Positions 8,785 to 17,853 are shown, counted from the first letter of the stretch. The stretch is DNA of 64,000 nucleotides from Paenibacillus sp. FSL W8-0186 (GCF_037969765.1 NZ_CP150207.1:971001-1035000); one strand, 5' to 3'. The notes: generated by a model from the sequence alone, not told the origin. Program-made: numbers and translations.

Positions 8785-9447
8785 ATGAAGCCAGTCAATT
8801 TACCGGAGCACCGGGATACGGACCATCCAGAGTATGTTCGCAAGCGAGCTGAGGTTGACGAGGATTACACGGAAGCCAAGGGGCGTGCAGCTGAGAAATC
8901 TGCTCCGCCCGTTCTTCAGAACAAATGGGTTCGTGAGCTGTGGGACTTGGGCAAGACGGCCGCAATTGCATTTATCATAATGCTCCTGCTGAATATGTTC
9001 GTGTTTAACCTGTCGATGGTGAAGGGTGAATCGATGCAGCCGACACTGGAAGAGCAGGAGCGGTTATTCGTCGACAAAATCGTTTATTACTTCTCATCAC
9101 CACGCAGCGGTGATATCGTTGTGCTCAAAGATCCCAGCACCGGGCCTGATAAGAAGCATTACCTTGTCAAACGGGTTATTGCTGCCCCTGGCGAAACGGT
9201 GGAAATTCGCGACCATGTCCTGTACGTGAACGGACAAGCTCTGAACGAGCCTTATACCGATGTGCAGATCGAGGATCGGGATTTCGCGGAAATAAGGCTG
9301 GGCGAGAACGAATATTTCGTGATGGGAGACAATCGCCGCTACGGTCGCAGCAAGGACAGCCGCAGCTTCGGCAGTGTGCAGAAGAAGGACATCGTCGGCC
9401 GCGCAGAATTCGTGTTCTGGCCGGTGACTAAAATAAGAGGTTTGTAA
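8785..9447 (+). CDS. lepB: Type I signal peptidase
   Basis: Cleaves signal peptides of secreted proteins on the outer membrane face. A charged cytoplasmic tail of about 50 residues precedes one transmembrane helix (about residues 55-77). The catalytic serine is in VKGESMQPTL (about residue 82) and the general-base lysine in KRVIAAPGE. Box E is GDNRRYGRSKDSR, ending in SFGSV. A GAAGAGGTG ribosome site is present. At 220 residues it matches Bacillus SipS/SipT-type enzymes with an unusually long hydrophilic N-terminus. It can serve the many secreted proteins encoded in this window. Confidence 0.94.
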   Translation: MKPVNLPEHRDTDHPEYVRKRAEVDEDYTEAKGRAAEKSAPPVLQNKWVRELWDLGKTAAIAFIIMLLLNMFVFNLSMVKGESMQPTLEEQERLFVDKIVYYFSSPRSGDIVVLKDPSTGPDKKHYLVKRVIAAPGETVEIRDHVLYVNGQALNEPYTDVQIEDRDFAEIRLGENEYFVMGDNRRYGRSKDSRSFGSVQKKDIVGRAEFVFWPVTKIRGL

Positions 9448-9472
9448 AATACAGTAGGTTGGAGGATATCCC

Positions 9473-9913
9473 GTGAAGGAGATTACGATTTATACCGATG
9501 GAGCCTGCTCCGGAAATCCAGGCCCCGGGGGCTGGGGAGCCATATTGATGTATAACGGCCATCGTAAGGAGCTATCTGGCGGCGAGCCGATGACGACGAA
9601 TAACCGCATGGAAATCCAAGCGGTCATTTCGGCATTGGAGCAGCTGAAGGAGCCGTGCCTTGTGAAGGTATACAGCGATTCTGCCTATGTCGTCAATTGC
9701 TTTAAGCAGGGATGGATTCGCAACTGGCTGAGAAATGGCTGGAAGAACAGCAAAAACCAGCCGGTCGAGAACCAGGAGCTGTGGCAGGAATTATGGCGCC
9801 TGATGCAGATTCATCAGGTTGAATATATCAAGGTCAAGGGACACAGCGATAATGAGCTGAATAACCACTGTGACTTCTTGGCGAGGGAAGCGATCAAGCG
9901 AATGTCCCGGTAA
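9473..9913 (+). CDS. rnhA: Ribonuclease HI
   Basis: Degrades the RNA strand of RNA-DNA hybrids. The catalytic carboxylates are seen in IYTDGACSGNPGPGGWG (Asp), NNRMEIQAVISAL (Glu), VYSDSAYV (Asp) and the C-terminal HSDNELNNHCDFLA (Asp). The basic protrusion around WIRNWLRNGWKNSKN is present, as in E. coli-type RNase HI. The GTG start at 9473 follows GGAGGA. It is 146 residues, full length, and lies 25 bp downstream of lepB, so probably in the same transcript. Confidence 0.95.
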   Translation: MKEITIYTDGACSGNPGPGGWGAILMYNGHRKELSGGEPMTTNNRMEIQAVISALEQLKEPCLVKVYSDSAYVVNCFKQGWIRNWLRNGWKNSKNQPVENQELWQELWRLMQIHQVEYIKVKGHSDNELNNHCDFLAREAIKRMSR

Positions 9914-9977
9914 ATGAGGCGGGACAGAACGCGGGAATGCGGAGTACTTGGCTATTACATCTAAGGAGGGATCGGAG

Positions 9978-11186
9978 ATGACGGAAGCGCGACCTATTGC
10001 TGAAGGGAAGCAGAACAGTTCACAGGGCTGGGCCAAGCTGAAGCAGGAGATTAAGGACGCCGCATATTCCATGGGAATCGATGATATCGGATTCGCCTCG
10101 GCCGATCCGTTCCTATCATTAAAAAATGTGCTTCTCGATCGCCGGGCTAAAGGTTATGAATCCGGGTTTGAGGAACCTGACATCCATAAAAGGATATACC
10201 CTGAGTTGTCGCTGGAACGGCCGGCTTCCTTGATTTCTATTGCGGTAGCCTATCCTTCCAAGCTCAACAATCCACCGAAGTCGGAGCCAGGCCTTCGCCG
10301 GGGGATTCTGGCCAGATCAGCTTGGGGCCAGGATTATCACACCGTGCTGCGTGAGGCAATGGCCCGGCTGGAGGAGTTCATCAAGGAGAGGGTAGAAGGA
10401 GCCCGTATCGAAAGCATGGTAGATACGGGAGCACTGGTGGACCGTGCCGTGGCCGAGCGGGCCGGTATCGGCTTTAAGGCGAAGAATTGTATGGTCATTT
10501 CGCCGAAATGGGGCTCTTGGATTTACCTCGGCGAGCTGATTACGAATATTCCGTTTGAGCCGGATACTCCTGTAACCGAGGACTGCGGCGAATGCACGAA
10601 GTGCATCGACTCCTGTCCGACGGGCGCCCTGGTGGGACCCGGCGAGCTGAATGCGCAGCGGTGCATCTCTTTTCTGACCCAAACGAAGGGCTTCCTTGAA
10701 GACGAGTTCATGAGGAAGATCGGCAACCGTCTGTATGGCTGCGATACCTGTCAGATGGTATGTCCGAAGAACAAGGGCAAGTCGTGGAATCATCGGCCAG
10801 AGCTGCAGCCTGATCCGGAAACGGTGAAGCCGCTGCTTCTCCCAATCCTTGATCTGAGCAACCGGGAGTTCAAGGAACGCTTTGGCTCCAGCGCTGCCGC
10901 CTGGAGAGGGAAGAAGCCGATCCAGCGGAACGCGGTGATCGCGCTGGGTAACTTCAAAGATCAGGCCGCCGTGCCGAAATTAATAGATATCATGCGAAAT
11001 GATTCCAGGCCGGTATTGAGAGGAACGGCAGCTTGGGCTTTGAGCCGGATCGGCGGAGAGGAAGCGCTTCAAGCAATTACCCAGGCCGTAACTGCCGAAA
11101 AGGACGAAGAGGTGCTAGCATACCTGCAGAAAGCATTGGAAGTGCTGCAGGAGAACGAAGTAAAACGGGAGGATGGGATGGAGTGA
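9978..11186 (+). CDS. queG: Epoxyqueuosine reductase
   Basis: Reduces epoxyqueuosine to queuosine in tRNA, using cobalamin and two [4Fe-4S] clusters. Cysteine motifs CGECTKCIDSCP and CDTCQMVCP are at about residues 200-211 and 254-262. The N-terminal cobalamin-binding domain includes GRAxxW-like and MVDTGALVDRA segments. A C-terminal HEAT-type repeat region runs from about residue 320 to the end. The ATG at 9978 is chosen because AAGGAGG at 9963-9969 lies within the longer in-frame extension. The last four bases overlap the next gene (GTGA), coupling it to ogt. Confidence 0.93.
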   Translation: MTEARPIAEGKQNSSQGWAKLKQEIKDAAYSMGIDDIGFASADPFLSLKNVLLDRRAKGYESGFEEPDIHKRIYPELSLERPASLISIAVAYPSKLNNPPKSEPGLRRGILARSAWGQDYHTVLREAMARLEEFIKERVEGARIESMVDTGALVDRAVAERAGIGFKAKNCMVISPKWGSWIYLGELITNIPFEPDTPVTEDCGECTKCIDSCPTGALVGPGELNAQRCISFLTQTKGFLEDEFMRKIGNRLYGCDTCQMVCPKNKGKSWNHRPELQPDPETVKPLLLPILDLSNREFKERFGSSAAAWRGKKPIQRNAVIALGNFKDQAAVPKLIDIMRNDSRPVLRGTAAWALSRIGGEEALQAITQAVTAEKDEEVLAYLQKALEVLQENEVKREDGME

Positions 11187-11743
11187 ATTCGGATGAAGTG
11201 AAAAAGGTCCGCTTGTACTATGCGGAGATGGACTCGCCCATCGGCATGCTTACCCTTTGCGGTAGCGACCAGGGACTATGCCATATTGAATTTGGCTCGT
11301 ACGCGGACCGGGCGGATTTTCTCGGAACATGGGCAAACCGCTACTATTCGGGTGCTGAGTATGTGAATGTCGAGGAGCCGCTGGCTCCGGCCATAGCCCA
11401 GCTTGGCGAATACTTCGCCGGGAAACGGCATAGCTTCGGCCTTGCATTGGACATGCGAGGCACAGAATTCCAGCAAAAAGTATGGAAAGCCCTGCTGGAT
11501 ATTCCGTATGGCGCAGCCGTCTCTTATAAGTCGATTGCCGAGCAGATCGGCCAGCCCAAGGCTGTTCGGGCTGTTGGCGGCGCAAATAATAAAAATCCGC
11601 TGCCTATCGTTGTTCCTTGTCATCGCGTTATCGGCTCAGGCGGAGCGCTTGTCGGTTACGGAGGGGGATTATCCATCAAAGAAAGCCTGCTCTCTTTAGA
11701 GCGCCAGCATCATGATTGTGCATTGACGACATCAGGCGAATAA
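11183..11743 (+). CDS. ogt: Methylated-DNA-[protein]-cysteine S-methyltransferase
   Basis: Suicide repair of O6-methylguanine. The acceptor cysteine lies in IVVPCHRVIGSGG, preceded by the helix-turn-helix DNA-binding segment GTEFQQKVWKALLDIPYG and AVGGANNKNPL. The GTG start at 11183 overlaps the queG stop by 4 bp and has GGGAGGATGG upstream, so I reject the much longer in-frame open frame that runs back into queG. 186 residues. It is probably made from the queG transcript; a link between the two functions is not expected beyond operon economy. Confidence 0.93.
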   Translation: MNSDEVKKVRLYYAEMDSPIGMLTLCGSDQGLCHIEFGSYADRADFLGTWANRYYSGAEYVNVEEPLAPAIAQLGEYFAGKRHSFGLALDMRGTEFQQKVWKALLDIPYGAAVSYKSIAEQIGQPKAVRAVGGANNKNPLPIVVPCHRVIGSGGALVGYGGGLSIKESLLSLERQHHDCALTTSGE

Positions 11744-11766
11744 CGATCGCTAAGGGGGATTAATTC

Positions 11767-12801
11767 ATGAGATTCATGAGTGTTGAGGATATCGAACCGG
11801 GGCAGTACCTTGGCAAGACTGTATATTCTTCCAACGGGACGGTGCTACTGTCGGCTGGAATCCAGCTTACGGTCTACATGATTACGACGCTGAAGCGCAT
11901 CGGAGTAACCATGATCTACATTAAAGATCCGAATTTCGAGGACATTGAGGCGGAAGAAGTGCTCAGCGAATCGACGAAAGGCGCGGTCTTCAAGGAAATG
12001 AGCCATACGCTGGAGGCGGTAAGGTCCGGCAAGGACTGGAGTACGAGAAAAGTCAGCGTCAGCGTGGACACACTGCTGGAGGATATTTTGAATCACCGGG
12101 GCGTGCTGCTTCAGTTGACGGATATTCGCACTGCGGATAATAACGATTACATTCACGCGGTGAACGTATGCCTGCTGTCCTCAATGATCGGGCTTAATAT
12201 GGGGCTGAATTACTCCCAGCTTAAGGATCTGGCGATCGGAGCTTTGCTGCATGATATCGGTAAAGCGAATCCATTGGCGGAAGGGGCATTCGGGAGTGGG
12301 ATGGAAGATCACCATACCTGGAGAGGCTTCGAGGTGTTGAAAAATAAGCGCGAGTTCAGTCTGCTGATCGCGCACACCGCTCTTCAGCATCACGAATGCT
12401 TGGACGGCAGCGGTCTGCCGCGCGGGCTGGAAAGCGATGACATTCATCTTTTTGCTAAAATTGTAGCTGTGGCAAACCGGTATGATAATCTGATTGGCGG
12501 TGGCGGCAGCAATGGCCGCCCTATGCTTCCTCATGAAGCGTGCGAACAATTGATGGCCTTCTCCGAGAAGGAGCTGGATCATGAGGTGCTTGTCGAATTT
12601 ACAAGAATCGTCTCGGTTTATCCGAACGGAACTTCCGTGCGCCTATCGACAAAGGAGACTGGCGTCGTAGTGCGGCAGCATCGGGGATTGCCCGGACGTC
12701 CGGTTGTTCGCGTCATTTTCGGCTCAGGAGAAGATATCGAGGTCAAGGAAGTTGACCTTGCCGTAGAGACGACGACTTTTATCGAAGCGGTATTGGCTTA
12801 A
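11767..12801 (+). CDS. HD-GYP-like domain protein
   Basis: 344 residues. The N-terminal part (about 1-60; EDIEPGQYLGKTVY...LLSAG) resembles the segment that often precedes HD-GYP domains. The HD domain follows, with HAVNVCLLSSMIG, the metal-binding LLHDIGK, HHTWRGFEVL and HHECLDGSGLPRGL. The defining GYP triplet reads GLP here, which may alter activity. HD-GYP enzymes hydrolyse cyclic di-GMP or related dinucleotides; whether this variant is active is not decidable from sequence. AAGGGGGAT precedes the ATG. Confidence 0.82.
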   Translation: MRFMSVEDIEPGQYLGKTVYSSNGTVLLSAGIQLTVYMITTLKRIGVTMIYIKDPNFEDIEAEEVLSESTKGAVFKEMSHTLEAVRSGKDWSTRKVSVSVDTLLEDILNHRGVLLQLTDIRTADNNDYIHAVNVCLLSSMIGLNMGLNYSQLKDLAIGALLHDIGKANPLAEGAFGSGMEDHHTWRGFEVLKNKREFSLLIAHTALQHHECLDGSGLPRGLESDDIHLFAKIVAVANRYDNLIGGGGSNGRPMLPHEACEQLMAFSEKELDHEVLVEFTRIVSVYPNGTSVRLSTKETGVVVRQHRGLPGRPVVRVIFGSGEDIEVKEVDLAVETTTFIEAVLA

Positions 12802-12917
12802 ATTTTTAAAGATTCATTTGCTAGGTATGTTGCGGAAATGATATTATATCTTGAGGTACTGAAAGCATACCACAACAAGAATGAAACATTTGATCACAAT
12901 ACAGGGGTGGCTGAACC

Positions 12918-13151
12918 ATGAATTACGTAATTCCTATTATTACACTTATCGTCGGCTTGGTCGGCGGTTTCTTCATTGGCGTATTCTATTTGCGCCAACA
13001 ATTGATGAAGATGCAGAATGATCCGCAAATGCTTCAGAAGATGGCGAAGCAAATGGGCTACAATTTGAACGGGCAGCAAATGCAGCGCGCTCAGCAAATG
13101 ATGAAGAAGCAGGGCATGACGCAGCCGCAAGGCCGCCGGAAGAAGAAATAA
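12918..13151 (+). CDS. yneF: YneF/UPF0154 family small membrane protein
   Basis: A 77-residue protein with one N-terminal transmembrane helix (about residues 4-25: IITLIVGLVGGFFIGVFYL), followed by a Gln- and Met-rich cytoplasmic helix with NDPQMLQKMAKQMG, the hallmark of the YneF family. It occurs throughout Bacillales; function unknown. A TTGCTA (12818) and TATTAT (12842) pair with an 18-bp spacer upstream is a candidate promoter, and CAGGGGTGG serves as the ribosome site. Confidence 0.9.
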   Translation: MNYVIPIITLIVGLVGGFFIGVFYLRQQLMKMQNDPQMLQKMAKQMGYNLNGQQMQRAQQMMKKQGMTQPQGRRKKK

Positions 13152-13221
13152 TAGGTAGTCTATTTTTACGACAGACACACTCTGCTCCCTGGATAGGGAG
13201 AACAGGAAGGAGGAGGCGCGA

Positions 13222-13815
13222 GTGGCAGGCGTCAAAGATTATGTAAATACTCAGGTTGGAGCCAACCGGGAGAAAATTGAACACCATGTCCGCGAAATAT
13301 TGAAGCTGATTGGTGAAGATGTTGAGCGGGAAGGCCTTATCGATACACCGGCACGGGTAGCCCGGATGTACGAAGAAATATACGGCGGTTACGAAGTGGA
13401 TCCTCGCGATGTGCTTGGAGTTACGTTCGAGGAGAACCATGAAGAACTCGTAATCGTAAAGGATATCGTGTACTACAGTCAATGCGAGCACCACACGGCC
13501 CCTTTCTTCGGCAAGGTGCATATCGGCTATATCCCGAGCGGCAGAATCGCCGGACTTAGCAAACTGGCCCGTTTGGTGGAGGCGGTCACCCGCAGACTGC
13601 AGGTACAGGAGCGCATTACGTCGCAAATCGCCGACATTATGGACGAGGTTCTTAAGCCGCAAGGTGTGATGGTCGTCGTGGAAGGCGAGCATCTCTGCAT
13701 GTGTGCCCGCGGCATTAAGAAGCCGGGAAGCAAGACGGTGACCTCGGCCGTACGGGGAACGTTCCGTTCTGATGCAGCTTCTAGAGCAGAGTTTTTGTCG
13801 CTGATTAAGGAATAG
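13222..13815 (+). CDS. folE: GTP cyclohydrolase I
   Basis: Converts GTP to dihydroneopterin triphosphate, first step of tetrahydrofolate synthesis (and of queuosine precursors). Zinc ligands are in [11 protein letters not shown] (Cys, His) and HLCMCARG (Cys). Other signatures are [26 protein letters not shown] and QVQERIT. 197 residues, normal length. The GTG start at 13222 follows AAGGAGGAGG. It ends at a strong hairpin terminator shared with the convergent histidine kinase gene. Confidence 0.95.
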   Translation: MAGVKDYVNTQVGANREKIEHHVREILKLIGEDVEREGLIDTPARVARMYEEIYGGYEVDPRDVLGVTFEENHEELVIVKDIVYYSQCEHHTAPFFGKVHIGYIPSGRIAGLSKLARLVEAVTRRLQVQERITSQIADIMDEVLKPQGVMVVVEGEHLCMCARGIKKPGSKTVTSAVRGTFRSDAASRAEFLSLIKE

Positions 13816-13848
13816 TGAACGGTTGCTCTAGCTCAAAACCCTAAAAAC

Positions 13849-13873
13849 AAAACACGCCTTCATGGCGTGTTTT
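13849..13873. terminator. Bidirectional terminator between folE and kinase
   Basis: AAAACACGCC-TTCAT-GGCGTGTTTT, perfect 10-bp stem with a run of T on the plus side and T-rich sequence on the minus side, between convergent genes. Confidence 0.9.
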
Positions 13874-13937
13874 TTTGTTTCCTTTTAAATTTGTTAATTC
13901 AACGCATTTCGTTATCCTCTAAGGATGCCTTCTTTAT

Positions 13938-15404
13938 TTAGTTTGGATATGTGTCTTGAAGCGGGAGGGTAAAGCGTACCGTCGCCCCGCAAGCTGGATT
14001 GTTCTCGGCGCAAATCTGTCCTCCATGATGCTGAATCAGCAGCTTGGCGATATATAAACCAAGCCCCGAGTGTCCTTTTTGCCTGGAGGATGAGTGATTC
14101 CCCTGATAAAACTGCTTGAATGCCTGTTGCAGATCCTGCGGCTGTGCAAACCCTGCTCCATTATCCGTGATAGACATCATCACCTGCTGCCCGGTAATTT
14201 CGATGCGCCATTGAATCCGTCCGGCTTCAGGCGTATACCGGATGCTGTTCGACACGAGGTTATCGAGGACCTGAATGATGCGATACGGATCGAAGATGAC
14301 AGGATTGTTGACCGTTCGGTAATCGTTAATCTCAGTATCGAAAGTTATATTCTTATCCTTGCATAAGGCGGCATATTCCACGGTTTTATGGTCCGCAAAT
14401 TCTTCAATGTCCACTGGAAGCGGCTGGAGCCGAAACGACATCTTCTCAAGCTCCGCAATGGTGTTCATATCCTGCAGGAGTTTTGAAGCGCGGATGGTGT
14501 TGCGCCGGATAACCTGCAGATATTGTGCTCTTTTGTCCGCATAAGCTTCTCCCTCCATTTGTTCCATCCCCTCGACATGCCCTTGAATAATCGTAAGCGG
14601 CGTACGCAAATCGTGAGCGAGCGCTGCAAACATGGTACTTCTTTCTTTTTCCATTCTCCATTCCCGCTCAATGGAATGCTCCAGCTCCTGCCGCATGTCT
14701 TCAAAAGCATTCGTCAAACGGTTTACTTCCGTTATGGGTGAAGTCCCGGTCATGGAAAAGCGTAAATTTTGCGCTTTAATCATCTCGGCTCCTTGCAGAA
14801 GCTGCTGTAATGGAGCGTTGATCATCCGGCTGAACCGCCTACCGAATATGAAGGTGAACAAGATGATATATAGAAATGGCGATAGGAAAAAAGTCAGGAA
14901 TCCAAAGGTTACGATGGGGTTAAGCGCTGGATTGGCTGCCGTCACTTTCAGGTGATATCCCAGCAGAAGAGCGCCTATGAATTCTCCGTTCCGGGACATC
15001 ACCGGTATATATTTAACGAATTGATCGAGGCTGCTGTGCGTCTGGTTCAAGCGTGCCAGGAGCTTCTGCCGGTTAAGTGATTCTGTTATTTGAAGATCCC
15101 CGTATAAGATTTCACCCGCAGGCGACACAACTAGGTAGTTTATGCCCTGTGAGGGGATTACCTTTTCCAGCCCCGCTTGTCCCTGCGTGCTCATGATGGA
15201 ATCGCCTTGGGTTTTCGCGTACTCTGAAATGACGGGGATTTGCGCTTCGTAATGATTCGCCGGGAACAAATTGTCATGATTGAACAAGTAGCCAAGCAGC
15301 AGCACGAGAATTCCCCAGGTGATAAATGTAGCCAGCAAGCTGCAGGCTAGAATGGAGACGAAGTGTCGGGCAAACGTATTTTTTATGGAGCGTTGCTTGG
15401 TCAT
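13938..15404 (-). CDS. Sensor histidine kinase
   Basis: A 488-residue membrane kinase partner of the adjacent response regulator. An N-terminal helix (about residues 15-38), an extracytoplasmic sensor of about 120 residues, a second helix (about 165-190) and a HAMP linker precede the dimerisation domain, where the phospho-acceptor is in ALAHDLRTPLT. The ATPase domain shows the N box NLVSNSIRYTP, G1 DNGAGF and G2 GHSGLGLYIAKLL. The start at 15404 overlaps the regulator's stop by 4 bp (ATGA); a GTG at 15416 is an alternative. The signal is unknown. Confidence 0.92.
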   Translation of the reverse strand: MTKQRSIKNTFARHFVSILACSLLATFITWGILVLLLGYLFNHDNLFPANHYEAQIPVISEYAKTQGDSIMSTQGQAGLEKVIPSQGINYLVVSPAGEILYGDLQITESLNRQKLLARLNQTHSSLDQFVKYIPVMSRNGEFIGALLLGYHLKVTAANPALNPIVTFGFLTFFLSPFLYIILFTFIFGRRFSRMINAPLQQLLQGAEMIKAQNLRFSMTGTSPITEVNRLTNAFEDMRQELEHSIEREWRMEKERSTMFAALAHDLRTPLTIIQGHVEGMEQMEGEAYADKRAQYLQVIRRNTIRASKLLQDMNTIAELEKMSFRLQPLPVDIEEFADHKTVEYAALCKDKNITFDTEINDYRTVNNPVIFDPYRIIQVLDNLVSNSIRYTPEAGRIQWRIEITGQQVMMSITDNGAGFAQPQDLQQAFKQFYQGNHSSSRQKGHSGLGLYIAKLLIQHHGGQICAENNPACGATVRFTLPLQDTYPN

Positions 15405-16096
15405 TTGGGATCCCACTTGTAGCCGATGCCCCAGACGGTTTGAATATAGGTACGGTCTTGTGCATGGGCAGCCAGCTTGGCCCGGATTTTCTTGATATGC
15501 TCCGTGATTGTGGAATCGTCACCCTCTGCGTCAAAACCCCATAACTTCTCATAGATTTGTTCTCGAGAAAAAACCTGCCCCTGATGCATGGCTAACAATT
15601 CTACGATCTGATACTCCTTATTCGTAAGGGCGATGTTATGTCCATTACAGTTCACGGTATGTCCCTTGCAATCGATCGTCAGAGATGGAAACCGAAGGAC
15701 GCCTTGTTCTTTTTGCATATGGATTCTCTGTTCTCTCCGCAGATGGGCATGGATTCTGGCCTTTAATTCTGCGAGGCTGAAGGGCTTGAGCAGATAATCA
15801 TCCCCGCCCGCGGCCAGCCCCCGAATACGGTCCACTTCACTCTGACAGGCGCTCAGAAACACAATGGGACATTGCGTCGTTTCCCTAAGCTGCTCGCATA
15901 CTTCAATGCCGTTCATCTCAGGCATCATCACATCGAGAATGATCAGCGAGGGCTGCTGTTGGCTCTGGATTAAGGCATCCCGCCCGTTACCGGCCGTAAG
16001 TACGCGATAGCCTTCAAGCTCCAGCGCATCTTGTATAAAAGCAATGATTTCTTCTTCATCATCTACCAATAGGATCGTTTCGTTTGCCATATTCAT
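15401..16096 (-). CDS. OmpR/PhoB-family response regulator
   Basis: 231 residues. The receiver domain has the acidic pocket DDEEE, the phospho-acceptor aspartate in IILDVMMPEMNG and lysine in LLKPFS. The C-terminal winged-helix DNA-binding domain shows TNKEYQIVELLAMHQGQVFSR and TEHIKKIRAKL. GGAGGGTG precedes the ATG at 16096. The gene is divergent from the DUF418 gene, and the shared 160-bp intergenic region carries a 10-bp inverted repeat that may bind this regulator. Confidence 0.93.
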   Translation of the reverse strand: MNMANETILLVDDEEEIIAFIQDALELEGYRVLTAGNGRDALIQSQQQPSLIILDVMMPEMNGIEVCEQLRETTQCPIVFLSACQSEVDRIRGLAAGGDDYLLKPFSLAELKARIHAHLRREQRIHMQKEQGVLRFPSLTIDCKGHTVNCNGHNIALTNKEYQIVELLAMHQGQVFSREQIYEKLWGFDAEGDDSTITEHIKKIRAKLAAHAQDRTYIQTVWGIGYKWDPK

Positions 16097-16165
16097 TTAC
16101 ACCCTCCAGAAACTAGCTATAAAAAGGTCCATCTTGTTATTGTACACGTCAATTCTAAAGAATAA

Positions 16166-16215
16166 ATAAAGAAAGTCGAATTAGTCCAATTTGTAGATCT
16201 TTATCCTTTCTTTAT
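16166..16215. promoter_or_regulatory. Inverted repeat in the divergent regulator/DUF418 region
   Basis: ATAAAGAAAG (16166-16175) and its exact complement CTTTCTTTAT (16206-16215) are separated by 30 bp in the control region between the response regulator and the DUF418 gene. The 40-bp centre-to-centre distance is close to four helical turns, as expected for cooperative binding. Assignment to the adjacent regulator is inference. Confidence 0.45.
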
Positions 16216-16259
16216 GATTGTATCTTAACCTGAAGGCATCATGATAAGGAGGCACGAGG

Positions 16260-17483
16260 ATGGCAATGAAATCACAATCAAGAATAGAGCTGATAGACAG
16301 CTTAAGGGGATTTGCACTTTTAGGAATCATTCTGGTCAACGTCACCTTTTTCACAACGTCGCTTCAGACGATCTCATATGGGGTTGATTTATGGTCTGGC
16401 TGGTATAATGAGCTGGCAATGCTGCTGCGGGGGATTGTCATTAACGGCAAATTTGTACTCATTTTTTCTTTCTTGTTTGGTTTTGGCATGGTATTGCTGC
16501 AGGAGAGCAGTCAGGCCAAAGGAAGAAGCTTCAACCGCATTTATTTCCGGAGATTAACGGCTTTATTATTGTTCGGTTTGCTCCATGGAATCTTCATCTG
16601 GTATGGAGACATTCTGACACACTATGCGCTGATGGGCTTTCTCCTTATGCTGTTTCAGCGCTGCAAGCCGAGAACGATGCTGATTTGGTCTCTGATCCTG
16701 CTGTTGATCGTTCCCGTCCTCGTGACGGGCGCCAGTCTGTTGAGCAGCACTGCAGGCCAAGCGCTTGAGCCGATGAGCCAAGCGGATGCCCGTCAGATAG
16801 GAGTCTATTACCAAGAACGGGATGCGGCCATATACGGCGAGGGGACCGTTGCCCAGATGACCATTCAGCGGGTGAATGATTTTATTGGCTCCATCTTTAA
16901 TATGCTGCTCTTTTACCCGCAAATACTAGGCATGTTCTTGATGGGCGCCTACTTCTGCAAACGCCGATTCTTGCATAAGATTCAGGAGAACCGGAAGGGA
17001 ATACTCCGACTGGTTCTCATTGGCGGAAGCGTAGGTCTTGTGCTTCAGCTCGTTATATCACTGACGAAGAAAGGGCTTCCGTTCTGGGGCGAGGCGGCAG
17101 CATTGTTCGTAGGGGCGCCGCTCTTAGCTCTGGCCTATATCGGAACATTTGCACTTTTATATCAACACAAACTCTGGAAAAAGGTACTCCATTGGTTTTC
17201 CTACCCTGGGAAAATGGCCTTCACAAACTATCTGCTTCAATCGGTCCTTTGCGGATTGATCTTTTACAGCTACGGTCTGGGATGGTATGGAAAGATCGAG
17301 CCAGTCTTGCAAATGTTAATTGCTGTCGGCATTTTTGCTCTGCAAGCGGTATTTAGCCGGGTCTGGTTCAATTGGCTTCCGATCGGACCTCTCGAATATG
17401 TTTGGCGCCTGTTCACTTATTGGGGAAATCCGCTGAATCGAGGCGAGAAAGGGAAGGCTGCTTCTGTTCATGAAGCACCATGA
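16260..17483 (+). CDS. DUF418 (YeiB-like) membrane protein
   Basis: A 407-residue polytopic membrane protein beginning with the diagnostic RIELIDSLRGFALLGIILVN. About ten hydrophobic segments are visible, and the C-terminal DUF418 region has WFSYPGKMAFTNYLLQS and FNWLPIGPLEYVWR. The family resembles acyltransferase-3-type membrane proteins; substrates are not known. AAGGAGG lies 7 bp before the ATG. It is divergently transcribed from a two-component system, so I infer it is a target of that system. Confidence 0.88.
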   Translation: MAMKSQSRIELIDSLRGFALLGIILVNVTFFTTSLQTISYGVDLWSGWYNELAMLLRGIVINGKFVLIFSFLFGFGMVLLQESSQAKGRSFNRIYFRRLTALLLFGLLHGIFIWYGDILTHYALMGFLLMLFQRCKPRTMLIWSLILLLIVPVLVTGASLLSSTAGQALEPMSQADARQIGVYYQERDAAIYGEGTVAQMTIQRVNDFIGSIFNMLLFYPQILGMFLMGAYFCKRRFLHKIQENRKGILRLVLIGGSVGLVLQLVISLTKKGLPFWGEAAALFVGAPLLALAYIGTFALLYQHKLWKKVLHWFSYPGKMAFTNYLLQSVLCGLIFYSYGLGWYGKIEPVLQMLIAVGIFALQAVFSRVWFNWLPIGPLEYVWRLFTYWGNPLNRGEKGKAASVHEAP

Positions 17484-17529
17484 ATTAAATCTTCACTGCA
17501 TCAAAGCACCTAAGCTTTAAATAAAAGCC

Positions 17530-17559
17530 TTGCAATTTTGTTCCGGGGTGTAATACAAT
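17530..17559 (+). promoter_or_regulatory. Sigma-A promoter of the T-box/aroA transcript
   Basis: TTGCAA (17530-17535), 18-bp spacer, TACAAT (17554-17559), placed just before the T-box stem I. Confidence 0.6.
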
Positions 17560-17577
17560 GCTTCTAAATTCATCAAC

Positions 17578-17853
17578 ACAATATGTTCAAACAAGCGATG
17601 ATGGAAAGAGTAAGTGAAAGAACGTTCCTGACAGGAAAGGGCTGCCACCGACTGAGAGCGCCCGGGCGAAGGTTCTCCGCTGAAGTTCATTCCGGAGCTG
17701 GTAGGCTGATAATCTGCATGCTTCGTGCAGAGAGTAGGTTTACCCGTAACCCTTGCGTTAAGAGGTTCAAGTGAGATGTGCCTGCTTATTTCGGCATATC
17801 TAATAAGGGTGGTACCACGACTCCTCGTCCCTTTCCGGGCGGGGGTCTTTTTG
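17578..17853 (+). ncRNA. T-box leader, probably tRNA-Phe responsive
   Basis: A classical tRNA-sensing leader upstream of aroA. The invariant T-box AGGGTGGTACCACG is at 17806-17819 and the intrinsic terminator (GACTCCTCG...GGGGGTC followed by T5) ends at 17852. In stem I the 3' strand reads GAAG-TTC-ATTCCGGAGCTG. Aligned with other T-boxes, where the specifier is followed by about 12 nt ending GAGCTG, the specifier is TTC at 17686-17688, a phenylalanine codon. Uncharged tRNA-Phe would therefore favour antitermination and raise DAHP synthase when phenylalanine is scarce. The specifier call is by pattern alignment, not folding. Confidence 0.93.
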
